A program made the translations under genes and the position numbers. A stretch of 43,252 bases of DNA, from assembly GCA_023511855.1 (NCBI GenBank), contig JAIMAR010000006.1, positions 1-43,252 of the forward strand, given 5' to 3'. Positions 13,642-22,666 of the stretch are shown here, piece by piece (position 1 is the first letter of the stretch; the number at the start of each line of letters is the position of its first letter). This DNA is from Bryobacteraceae bacterium (lineage in GTDB: Bacteria; Acidobacteriota; Terriglobia; Bryobacterales; Bryobacteraceae). A model generated the notes under the pieces. That model was not told the origin of the DNA. It ran no database searches and worked only from the letters and a program-made list of their open reading frames with translations.

Positions 13642-16600
13642 CGGAATTGTCTGCGGAACTGGACCTCGAGGCTGAAGAGTCCGTTCTCGTCGCGGACCGC
13701 CAGCAGCGACCACTGGCGGCTCAGATTCCATTCCACGCGCACCAGTTGCTGCTGCTCCTGCGCCAGGTTGGTCACGTAGGTGAACGTGATGTCGCGAGAG
13801 ACTTGTTGTTCCAGGGTGATTTGCGCCTCCGGGACTCTGCTGAGCCCGGTGAGGTTGGGATCGATCTTGATGCGGCTGACTCCGAAGAAGCGCTGGAGCC
13901 GGCCGCCTTCCAGGGTTTCGAAAGCCGCGCCGATGAGGGTGCTGGCGCCGATCTGCTGCCAACTTTGGTCCGCCTGGGTCTGGCGGGCGAGAACCGCGGG
14001 GTCGGCAGAAGGGGTCCGGCCGACGGCCAGCAAGGCGATGATCTCATGGACTTGAAGCGGCGGGTCGGAGCGGTAAGTCACATTGAGTTTGTCGACGGGG
14101 CCGGAGAAGTTCATGGTCACCTCGATGCCGCGCACGCGGGTGTTCAGGTCCAGATCGAGAAGCGGCTCGACGCGGAAGGGGTTGGCGAAGGTGATATCGC
14201 CGCGGCTAATGCGGTAGCGGTTTCCGAGGAAATTGATTTCACCCTGATTGACCGAGATTCGGCCTAGCAGTACGGGTTTATAAGGCGTGCCCTGAATTCG
14301 CAGGTCGGCCTCGGCCTGGAGATTGCGCGCCAGCGAGTTCTCAAAGCGGGCGTTGGGCGCGGTGGTCACTGAAACGTCCAGCTGCATGCCGCTGAGCAGC
14401 TCGTTGGGAGAGGCCGGGGGCGCGAAGGGCTGGGCGGGACGGCCGAATACGGAGGCGAAATCCAGATTTGGAGAAATGCTGCTGCGGATGACCGAGGCTG
14501 AACCGGTCAGCAGGCTGCGCTGCGCGGTGCCGCGCAGTTCGAGCGTGGCGTCGAAGGTGGTGCTGATGCCCTCCGGATAGCGGACACGCACCTGGCGGGC
14601 TGAAGCCTTGATCTGATAAAAGGGACGTTCGGATGCGAAGCCGATGAAACCGCTGAGGGAGACGGCGCCGCCGCCGGTGCGCGCGGTGAGCCGCTCGATG
14701 GTGGCCCGGTCCCGGAACAAGAAGATTTCGCCGTTGGCGCCGTCGATGCCATTGGGGATGCCGCGCAGATAAACAGAAGCGTCCTTGAGGCGCAAGCGCC
14801 CGTAGAGATCAGGCTGGCGCAGCGGACCGCGCAAGGAGAGATCCACTTCGGACGCTCCGGAGGCGGTGATGTTGCGGTCAAAGTTGCGCAGGACCTCCAG
14901 GTTCACATTCCCAATCATCCGCAGGTCATACTGCGGGCCGCGCGAGGCGAAGATCAGGCGTCCCGAGGCCTCCAGGCTGCCGCCAGCTCCGGAGAAGCGT
15001 GCGCGCTCGATCGACGCTTGTTTCGGATTGACTGAGATGCGCACCGGCGCGGCCTAGGTCAGGCGCAAGCTGCCGTTCGGCTCGCCCGTCTGCGGCTGGA
15101 GAATCACCGTGGGCAGTTCCACCTCCGCTTTCCAGACCTCCGGTTTCAGGAGCCCGGTGGAGAAGAAGATTCTGCCGTCGGCGAAAAGTTCCAGCGGCAG
15201 CGGCTGGTCCGTTTTTGCGCCGCTCAGCCCGTAGAGGGTGGACAAGGCGATCTGCCCGAAGCGCAGCTCCCCTTCCGCAGGGTAATCACCATGCAAGCGC
15301 GCCCGGGCCCGTACATTCACCGGCGCGCCGGCGGCTTTGCCCGAGCCGGTGAGTTCGAGCAAGTCGCCCTGGGTCTCGAGGGTGAACTCGAGCTGTCCGG
15401 CAGGACGTCTTTCGATGGTGACGTTGCGCACCGATCCTGTGCCGTGCAGAAGGGTGAGCCGGAGTTGCTCGCCGGCCGCGGCTTCGCCCTCGAGCGTCAG
15501 GGCCGCGTCGCCGTCGACCGCCGCCTGAACGCCGGTGAAGCTGCGAAGTTGAGACAGCTTCCAATCCCGTGCGGCCATCTCGAAGCGCAGCGTGCCCTTT
15601 CGCCAGCTTTCCGGGTTCGACTCAAAGGAGAGCCGCCCCTGGAGACGGGCCTTTCCGGATTGGAGCTGGACCGGATCCAGGGACAAGGTGCGCCCGTCGA
15701 GCCGCAGGCTCACACGCGCGATCTGGATCTTCTGGCCGTAAGCTTCAGCTTTGTCCAGACTGGCTTGTCCGGAGAGACGGGGAGCGCCAAGCGTGCCTGC
15801 GAGTTGAAAATCACCATTCAGAAGGCCGCGCAGGTCGACCTTCCGGCCGGTCTCCGCCACCAGCTCGTCGACGGCGAGGCCGCGCAACCGGAATGAGCCG
15901 CGGATGGGGCTGTCCGCAGCCGCCTTCCATTCCGTGAGGCCGATCCGGCCGCTGCCCTCCAGGCGGGCGCCTTTGTAGAGGATGTTGAGCCCGCTGGTCT
16001 GAAGCGAGTCTCTTGTAGCTTCGACGGCGGCCTGGAGGCGATCGAAGGTGTGCCTCTCATAAGACAGGTTGGAGACGGCCAGCGAGCCGCGGATTCTGGG
16101 GTTGGCCAGGTCTCCGTAGACGGAGCCGTCGAAGCGGGCCGTGCCGCTTTGGAGCCGGACCGGCAAAGGAGATGGAAGCGCAGCGCCTGCCAGCATTGCT
16201 ACGGCGGCGATGTCAGCCAGGTCCGTGGTGGCCGCGCTCAGGCGAAGTTCATTTTGCGGAGTTCCGTCGAAGCGGAGTTTGGTGGCGGGCGACGCCAGCC
16301 AGGAATCGCGCAACTGCAAAGCCGCGGAATCCTGCTCGAAGGCAAAGGCAAGGAAGCCCTCGACGGGGCGCTCCGCGGCCGTAGCTCGGACATTGAGTTT
16401 GCCGGCAGCCTTGAGCCGGGCAGGTCCCTTCGGGGTAATTTCGCCCTGCACCTCGAGGGGGCCCGATAGAGAGCCCTGCCAGGAATCCGCCTGGATATTG
16501 CGAAGGCGGGCCAGCGCGGCCAGCGAGATGCCCTCCGCCTCTCCCGACCAGCGGAAATTCTTCCATTCGAGCAGACTCGCGGCGCCGCGCAATGTGCCGC

Positions 16601-17615
16601 CTAGGGCGGAGAGGCGAAGCGCGCTGAGCTCCAAGCGGTCCGGAGCCAACCGGAACTGGGCGGTGGCGTTGGACAAGGACGTTCGAATGCCTGAGGCCTG
16701 GACAGACAAGGACGGGGCCGAAGCGTTACCGCGAGCTGAGTAGTGGCTCCTGTCCTCCAGGGAGAATTGGCCCGTGAGGCGAACCTTCCCGGAGACCGCT
16801 ACGTCTTTTGCGGGGGGGAACCACTCCTGCGCATCCAAGTGGGCGTCGAAGGACGCTTGAATCCGCGGCGCCAGAAGGTTTTCAAGGACGGCCTCCGCCT
16901 CCAGGCTCGAGCCTTGGCTGACAAATCTGGCCGGCTGCAACCGCAGGCGACGCTGGTCGAGCGTCAAAGACAGGTCCGCGTCAAAGGCGGGAAGCGGGCG
17001 TCCCGCTGCCGCGAGGTGCAGCTTGCGAAAGGAGAGTTGGCCGGTGTAGTGCGGGTCTTGCGCATGATAAAAGAGCTGCGCGGCCAGATTCTCGCCCGAG
17101 AGTTCGACCGGCAGACGCCGCTCATTGATACGAATGAGCCCTTCGCGGATTTGGAAGTAACGGATGGCCAGGGCCAAGAACTGTTGGACCGGATCGCGGC
17201 GTTCCCGCTTGACCGCAGGCTCAGGGAGATTGGTGCTTCCGTCCGGGTAGACGGTGATGTTCAATTGCGGGCGGTGGAGAGTGACGCGGGTCAGGACGAT
17301 GTCCCGGCGAACAAAGGATAGTATGCGGAAATCGACGCCGATGGAATCGGCCGAGAACAGCGGCGGTTCTTTCGGGCTTTCCTTGCCGTGGAGGACAAAG
17401 CGGGAAACTTCCGCATGGAGTCGCCGAGGATCGAAGCGGAACTGCCCGATTTCCGTGCGGCCGCCGGTGGCGCGCTCGACTTCCTGTACGATGCGCCGGC
17501 GGACCATCTCGTGGAACCATGCGGAACGGAGCAACAGCAGCACAGCGGCGGCGGCAAGCAGCACAACCGCCGCCGCGAGGGCTGCGCCGAACCAGAACCG
17601 CTTCGCTTTGCTCAC
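13638..17615 (-). pseudogene. tamB: TamB-family protein split by one in-frame TAG
   Basis: Two parts in one frame make up a TamB protein of normal length (853 + 4 + 468 codons). The first part (17615-15054) starts with GTG overlapping the upstream stop as GTGA. It has a membrane anchor at residues 8-30 and long stretches of alternating beta-strand repeats. The second part (15053-13638) is the conserved C-terminal TamB domain (DUF490), ending in VQFRRQFR. Between them is TAG at 15054-15056. Across it the sequence reads GSLRLT-stop-AAPVRISV, which looks like one continuous strand. The only restart is a GTG at 15044 without a Shine-Dalgarno sequence. TamB bridges inner and outer membranes for lipid transport and barrel-protein assembly. 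It may be broken, read through, or a base error. Confidence 0.85.
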
Positions 17616-18259
17616 CGCAAGGTCTCGTCCTTAAACTCGATGCGCACCCGGTTGCCCGCTTCTTTCAGCCACTCTTCCACCAACAGGTCCGCCCGCTGTT
17701 GGCGCAACAGGCGCTCCAGGTCTTCCCGCACCTCGTCGAAAGAGGGCGCCGGGCCCTTGCCTCTATTCTGCCACTCCGGAAGAAACTGACGTAGATAGTA
17801 GTCGCGCACGTCGGACTCCACGATTTGGACCGCGGCGCCAAAGCGGAGATCGATGAAGCGCAGGACCGCCGCTTGTTCCAGCAAGTAACGCCGCAGATCT
17901 TCCTCTGTAAGGCCGTATTTGAGGAGGGCGTCTTCCAGCGAGGAAGATCCCTGGCTGCGGCTCTTCCTCAAGGATTCCAGAGCCGGCCTCACTTCCTCCG
18001 GATCTGGGTTGAGGTAGCGGCCCGCCTGCATTTCGGCGGCGATCAGAGCCCTCTCGATGAGACGTTTGGCGGCGGCCTTGCGGCTTTGGTCTGAGTAGTC
18101 CGGTTCGGACTGATTGAGGAATGAGGACAGGCGGATCTCCTTCACCAGGTCGCTTTCGGTGATGGCCCGGCGGCCGACGGTGACCACGATGCGGTCCAGA
18201 ACCGCGGGCAGGCAGGTGAGGGCGCAGGCGCATAAAAGAAACCACAGCCGGCCGCGCAT
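17612..18259 (-). CDS. SurA N-terminal-domain-like periplasmic protein without PPIase domain
   Basis: This 215-residue protein has a signal sequence (MRGRLWFLLCACALTCLPAVL). The rest resembles the chaperone part of SurA: DRIVVTVGRRAITESDLVKEIR near the start, a helical middle with LIERALIAAEMQ, and a C-terminal helix before VRIEF. No parvulin rotamase domain is present; the chain goes straight from the N-terminal to the C-terminal helices. It probably escorts unfolded outer-membrane proteins in the periplasm. The start was set at 18259, where ATG overlaps the TAA of the upstream barrel gene as TAATG. Its TGA overlaps the GTG of tamB. It sits exactly between the barrel and TamB genes. Confidence 0.75.
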   Translation of the reverse strand: MRGRLWFLLCACALTCLPAVLDRIVVTVGRRAITESDLVKEIRLSSFLNQSEPDYSDQSRKAAAKRLIERALIAAEMQAGRYLNPDPEEVRPALESLRKSRSQGSSSLEDALLKYGLTEEDLRRYLLEQAAVLRFIDLRFGAAVQIVESDVRDYYLRQFLPEWQNRGKGPAPSFDEVREDLERLLRQQRADLLVEEWLKEAGNRVRIEFKDETLR

Positions 18260-21213
18260 TAGAAGGTCTGCCCCAGGGAGAAATGGAACTGCAAACGGTT
18301 GATGCGCTGATCGGAGGGATTGCAGCGTCCTGCGAGCAGATCCTCGCGGGTGCCGCTGCAACCGTAGAAGCGGGGAGAGTTAGGGGAGAACGACAAGTCC
18401 AGGCGGACCGGCCCGACGGGGGTGCGGTAACGGAGGCCGAGCCCGACTGAGTGGACCATGTAATCGAAGTCGGTCTTGTTGCGCTGGCGCACGCGGAAGG
18501 ATACGTCGCGGACGCTGGAGTACACGTTGCCGGCGTCGTGGAACAGGACGCCGCGGATGTTTTGTCCGGCGATGGGGAAGCGCAGTTCGGTGTTGAAGGC
18601 AAGTAGGGCTTTGCCGCCCAGAGGGAAGCCGGTCTGCAAGTCGCGCGGGCCGGCCTGGTTTTCGGGAAAGGCCCGGTGGGAGCTAGCGCCGCCGGCGAAG
18701 AATCGCTCCGGCAAAGGGATATCCTGCGGGCTGGGGAGCTGGCCGGGACGGCGGCGCAAGGTGGTCATCAGTCCAAAGGAAGTATTGCGGGCCAGCACCA
18801 GGCGGCCGGTGAGCGGGTGGTAGGTGGAGTTGCGGGCCAGCAGGCGGCCGTAGTCGGTTTCGGAGACAAAGAGGCGGGAGGCCACGCCGAGGTCGAGGCT
18901 GTTGTAAGTGCCGCGGCTGGAATCGATCGGATCATCCCGGCGGTCGTCGACGTAGGAGGCCGAGAAGACTCCGACGCGCACCGGTTGAGACAGCAGCGGA
19001 ATGAGGTCCTTGCTGATGTTGAGGGTGTTCTGATCGACCGAGACGCGGCGGTAGGCGAAACGATAGAAGAAGGTCTTCGAGCGGGTCCAGCGGTGCGCGA
19101 TCTGAGTGGAGCCTTCCCAACGCCGGGCCGAGAAGGTGCGGACGTTCTTGGAAGTGTCGAACAATGCGTTCACGGTCAAGTCCAGATTTTGCCGGTTGCG
19201 GAACTGGGGCGCCAGGTAACTGAGCAGGACGCGTTGCTGCAAGGTGGACACACGGTTGCGGAGGCTGACGGTGTGCGCACGGCCGAGGAAGTTCAAACGG
19301 CTTAGATCAAAGGAGACGCGAGGACTGAAACCCGCTTGTCCGGCGGGGGCGGTGAGATCGGTGCGGCTGCCGCCGATGCGGGCGATTTCGGCGCCGACGC
19401 CGCCGGCTATGGAGTACTTGCGGGATTCTTCCATTTGGAAGTCGACGTATTTAGCCGGCTCTTCACCGTCCGGATTCTGGATGGCGGTTTCGACTTTGGC
19501 GAAGATACCCAGGTCGTAAAGACGGCGCTGGGTCTGGATCATTTGCGTGGGCGAAAGCGGGTCGCCGACATTGATACCCAGTCTTTGGTGGACCAATTGC
19601 GGGCGAGTAGCCTCCAGTCCTCCCAAGAGGACCTCGCGCACCACGCGGCTGGGGCCTTCCCGGACGGTGTACTGCAACTCCATGCGGGACGGCTCGGGGG
19701 AGGGCCGGTAGGCGTATTCGAACTGGGCCTCGGAATAGCCGCGGTCGTAGTAATAGGCCAGGATGTTATCGCGGTCGGCGGCGATATTGGCTTCGCTGAA
19801 GGGCTGGCCGGGGGCGGACTGGAGGATGCCGCGGATGGCGGCTTCATGCTGCGGGCTGATGCCTTGGAAATCGACGCGGGAGACCAGCCACTGCGGGCCT
19901 TCCTCAATGTGGAAGGTCAAGGCAGTTTGCCCGCGCTTGCCGCGGTAGTTCTCCTCCAGACGCGCCGTGACTTTGACCTCGCGGAAGCCGTTGGTGCGAT
20001 AGAGGCTCTGAATGGAGTTCAGATCCCGCTCCAGGATGTTGGCGCTGAACCGGCCGCGGCGGAGGTGAAGCGTGCCCGCCGGGGCAGCCAAGAGCCGTTC
20101 GCGCAGCGTCCGTTCGTCGAAGTAGCGGTTCCCGCGGATTTCAATGTGAACCAGCTTGTGACGTTCACCTCGCTCGACCTTGTAAGTGATGCGCATGCGT
20201 CCTGAGGCGTCTTGGGAAGACGCGTAGGTGACCCGGGCATCGAAGTAGCCCTCCGCTTGCAGGTATTCGGTGAGCTGGCGAGCGCCTTCTTCCAGCAACT
20301 CCCTGTCGACGGTCTGCTCCTCGAAGATAGGGATCAGCCGGCGCAGGCGGCCACGGCCGACTTTGGCGCCCTCCACCTCGATTACAACGGGCGGCCCCTG
20401 GGTGACGGTGAGATGGGGGATGGCGGTCCCGGTTGACGGATCGTAGTCCGTCCGGTCTAAGGAGACCCGAGCCATGAGGTAATCTCTCTTGCTGAAGGAG
20501 CGCAGGAGGCGCTGGATGCCGTTTTGAATTCGTTCTTCGGTGAGGCGGCGCCAGCCAAACCAGCCTTTCCATTTGGCAGCCTTTAGCAGGCGGCTGGGAG
20601 GGTCTTGAAACTGCCCTTCCCAAACCGGCGGGCCGAACCGGGCCCGCGGGCCGGGCTGAATCTGGAAGGTGATGCTGGCTTGCTGGGTGCGGTGGTCGTA
20701 GGAGACGCGAGGCTCGAAGGTGGGTTGAAAGAATCCGTTGTTGGCGAGGACCCGTTTTAGATTTGCGGCGGCCGCGTCCAAGTCTTCGGTGTAGAAGGGC
20801 GCGCCGAGCTTCAGACCGGTGGCGTTGACGAGCGGACCCTTGCCCGGGGGCTGAGGAGCGCCCACGACCGTCACCGGGCCGACGAACCAATTGCCTTTGG
20901 TGCGGATGCGGATGGCCAGTTGGCCGTTCACCTCGTCGGCTTCCACGGCGATGTCATTGTAGCGGCCGGTGGCGTAAAGGCGGTCGATGGTTTCGCGCAC
21001 GTCTTTCATTCGCAAGGGCTGGTTGCGGCGCAAGGGAAGGATGGCGTTTAACTCTGAGGCGGGCAAGGGTTGCAACGCCGGATCGAAGCTCACGCTGGCG
21101 ATGGTTCGGCCCTCGTAATCGCCGGCGCCCGCAAGCAATCCGGCACTGAAGCAGAGGAGGAGAGCCAGCGCCTTCTGAGTTCGCAAGGCAGTACAGCGCA
21201 CTTCCTGCATCAT
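18259..21213 (-). CDS. BamA/TamA-family outer membrane barrel protein
   Basis: This 984-residue protein has a signal peptide (hydrophobic core ALALLLCFSAGLLAGA). A series of POTRA-like domains covers about residues 30-620; the clearest are around 35-110, 355-435 and 440-525. A C-terminal Omp85 barrel follows from about 640 and ends in Phe (HFSLGQTF), the usual signal for barrel insertion. The loop-6 motif, normally V/I-RGF, reads SSHRAF with the key Arg kept. Omp85 proteins fold other barrels into the outer membrane. Its place as first gene before tamB favours a TamA-like role, but the many POTRA domains are more BamA-like, so the exact subtype is open. The start lies only 28 nt from the divergent thiF-like start, so the promoters must overlap. 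Confidence 0.9.
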   Translation of the reverse strand: MMQEVRCTALRTQKALALLLCFSAGLLAGAGDYEGRTIASVSFDPALQPLPASELNAILPLRRNQPLRMKDVRETIDRLYATGRYNDIAVEADEVNGQLAIRIRTKGNWFVGPVTVVGAPQPPGKGPLVNATGLKLGAPFYTEDLDAAAANLKRVLANNGFFQPTFEPRVSYDHRTQQASITFQIQPGPRARFGPPVWEGQFQDPPSRLLKAAKWKGWFGWRRLTEERIQNGIQRLLRSFSKRDYLMARVSLDRTDYDPSTGTAIPHLTVTQGPPVVIEVEGAKVGRGRLRRLIPIFEEQTVDRELLEEGARQLTEYLQAEGYFDARVTYASSQDASGRMRITYKVERGERHKLVHIEIRGNRYFDERTLRERLLAAPAGTLHLRRGRFSANILERDLNSIQSLYRTNGFREVKVTARLEENYRGKRGQTALTFHIEEGPQWLVSRVDFQGISPQHEAAIRGILQSAPGQPFSEANIAADRDNILAYYYDRGYSEAQFEYAYRPSPEPSRMELQYTVREGPSRVVREVLLGGLEATRPQLVHQRLGINVGDPLSPTQMIQTQRRLYDLGIFAKVETAIQNPDGEEPAKYVDFQMEESRKYSIAGGVGAEIARIGGSRTDLTAPAGQAGFSPRVSFDLSRLNFLGRAHTVSLRNRVSTLQQRVLLSYLAPQFRNRQNLDLTVNALFDTSKNVRTFSARRWEGSTQIAHRWTRSKTFFYRFAYRRVSVDQNTLNISKDLIPLLSQPVRVGVFSASYVDDRRDDPIDSSRGTYNSLDLGVASRLFVSETDYGRLLARNSTYHPLTGRLVLARNTSFGLMTTLRRRPGQLPSPQDIPLPERFFAGGASSHRAFPENQAGPRDLQTGFPLGGKALLAFNTELRFPIAGQNIRGVLFHDAGNVYSSVRDVSFRVRQRNKTDFDYMVHSVGLGLRYRTPVGPVRLDLSFSPNSPRFYGCSGTREDLLAGRCNPSDQRINRLQFHFSLGQTF

Positions 21214-21224
21214 ACTGCAACGGT

Positions 21225-21233
21225 TGCTACGAT
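21225..21233 (+). promoter_or_regulatory. Extended -10 of the thiF-like gene
   Basis: TGC followed by TACGAT forms an extended -10 element ending 8 nt before the ATG at 21242. No -35 box is clear. The element lies in the 28-nt gap between two divergent genes. Confidence 0.35.
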
Positions 21234-21241
21234 TGGATCGG

Positions 21242-22264
21242 ATGAGATCCCGCGACCGCCAGCGCTACAGCCGTCAGATCCTCGTCCGGGCCTTGGGGGA
21301 AGAGGGACAGCAGCGGCTTTTGGACTCCTCAGCGGTGATTGCGGGCTGCGGGGGGCTGGGCACGTTTCTCGCGGATGCGCTCTGCCGTGCGGGAGTAGGC
21401 CGCCTGGTGCTCATAGACCGGGACTACGTTGAGTTCAGCAATCTACAGCGCCAATGCTTATACCGGGAATCGGATGCAGAGGAGGGTTTGCCTAAGGCCG
21501 TGGCCGCCGCCCGGCGGCTGGCCGAGGTGAACTCGGACATCCAGATCCAGGCCGAGGTTGCGGATCTGACGGCGGACAACATTGGGCGGCTGCTTGGCGG
21601 CGCGGGGGTGGTGCTGGACGGCACAGACAACTTCGAGACCCGTTATTTGATGAATGACTTCTGCGTGAAGAACGGTATTCCTTGGGTGTACGGGGGTGCA
21701 GTGGCTACTTACGGGACGGTGATGACCGTGCTGCCGGGGGAAACCGCTTGTCTGAAATGCGTCTACCCGGCGGCGCCGTCCAACGGGAACGTGACCTGCG
21801 AGACGGTGGGCGTTCTGAACACGGTTCCGGCCGTGGTGGCGGCGTTGCAGGCGAGCGAAGCCATCAAAATACTGGCTGGAAAGCGAGAAGCGGTTTCACG
21901 GAGAATCACCTCGCTCGACGTTTGGAGCGGGCTGGTGCGCCAAATCAAGCAACCGGGACCGGACCCGGAGTGCGCCGCCTGTGGGCGACGGGAGTTCGTG
22001 CATCTTGACGCTGCCCGGCGCGCGCCCGTGACGCTGTGCGGGCGGAATGCGGTTCAAATTCACGAGGCTCCGCGGCAAGTGAATCTGGAAGAGACGGCCC
22101 GGCGTCTCCAACCGCTGGGCCAAGTCCGGGTGAATCCTTATGTGTTGAGGTTTTCGATTCCGCCGTATGAGATCACACTGTTCCCCGATGGCCGGGCGAT
22201 CATCAAAGGGACGATGGATACCGGTTTAGCGCGGAGTCTTTACGCGCGTTACATCGGGATGTGA
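21242..22264 (+). CDS. ThiF/MoeB-family adenylyltransferase (E1-like)
   Basis: This 340-residue enzyme adenylates the C-terminal glycine of a ubiquitin-fold sulfur carrier such as ThiS or MoaD. Features seen: RYSRQI at the N-terminus, the nucleotide-binding GCGGLG (35-40), DxxxVExSNLQRQ, the catalytic-cysteine position C186 in NVTCETVG, and zinc ligands C170, C173, C244 and C247. After the E1 core, a domain of about 85 residues (VTLCGRNAVQI to SLYARYIGM) matches the tail of Bacillus-type ThiF proteins, which favours a thiamine or cofactor role. No carrier gene is adjacent. ATG at 21242 was chosen over an in-frame TTG at 21224. A second E1-like enzyme is at 38742. Confidence 0.88.
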   Translation: MRSRDRQRYSRQILVRALGEEGQQRLLDSSAVIAGCGGLGTFLADALCRAGVGRLVLIDRDYVEFSNLQRQCLYRESDAEEGLPKAVAAARRLAEVNSDIQIQAEVADLTADNIGRLLGGAGVVLDGTDNFETRYLMNDFCVKNGIPWVYGGAVATYGTVMTVLPGETACLKCVYPAAPSNGNVTCETVGVLNTVPAVVAALQASEAIKILAGKREAVSRRITSLDVWSGLVRQIKQPGPDPECAACGRREFVHLDAARRAPVTLCGRNAVQIHEAPRQVNLEETARRLQPLGQVRVNPYVLRFSIPPYEITLFPDGRAIIKGTMDTGLARSLYARYIGM

Positions 22265-22389
22265 AGGCGAGGGAGAAGACTCTTGGGGCTTTGGAAGGTC
22301 AGTTGGGTGGAAGTGTAGGAGGACAGAGTAGCTCGTCGAGCGGGGCGGGCAAGAAAGGATGAAGAAAGGCGGCGGGTGAAGAGGGCCAA

Positions 22390-22433
22390 GGCCGACAGGA
22401 ATGTCGGCCGCAGGCGAGATTGCCTGCCCCACG
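22390..22433 (+). repeat. Two-hairpin repeat, copy E
   Basis: The most regular copy. Hairpin 1 is GGCCGACA/TGTCGGCC around GGAA and hairpin 2 is GCAGGC/GCCTGC around GAGATT, both perfectly paired, followed by CCCACG. It is preceded by AAAGGATGA and GCCAA, as in copy D. Confidence 0.8.
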
Positions 22434-22457
22434 GAGCCGTGCGGGGTTTTCTTTAGG

Positions 22458-22498
22458 AGGGCCCCCGAAGGCTTGTAGCGCTCAGGGGGCCCTTGCTT
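22458..22498 (+). terminator. Possible terminator hairpin
   Basis: AGGGCCCCC and GGGGGCCCT form a perfect 9-bp stem around 18 bases, followed by TGCTT. The T-run is poor and the hairpin is about 190 nt past the thiF-like stop, so this is only a candidate. Confidence 0.3.
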
Positions 22499-22666
22499 CA
22501 GGCCTGACTGTTGGTTCCGGCTTTTCGGACCCAATCCGTAATCGTGTTGACGGGGTTGCCGGAACGGCCGGGGCACTGGCCCCGCGCCTGTTTACTTTGT
22601 AAGATGCGGTTGCAGGGATTTGGGATGCGGCCATTGGCGCACCGGAGGGCAGGTGCAGCGGAGTTT

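Larger units (their letters stand above)
22265..22666. other. Gene-free region between convergent genes
   Basis: No gene is supported between the thiF-like gene and the beta-propeller gene, which converge here. The region holds the two-hairpin repeat at 22390 and three inverted repeats at 22458-22493, 22514-22565 and 22569-22584. Some of these may end transcription from either side. Confidence 0.6.

Noticed and set aside
15044-15054. Programmed frameshift in tamB
   Set aside because: Both halves are in the same frame; the break is one TAG codon, not a shift.
22514-22584. tRNA-like or riboswitch-like fold
   Set aside because: The inverted repeats do not form a cloverleaf and no T-loop or known aptamer core could be found.
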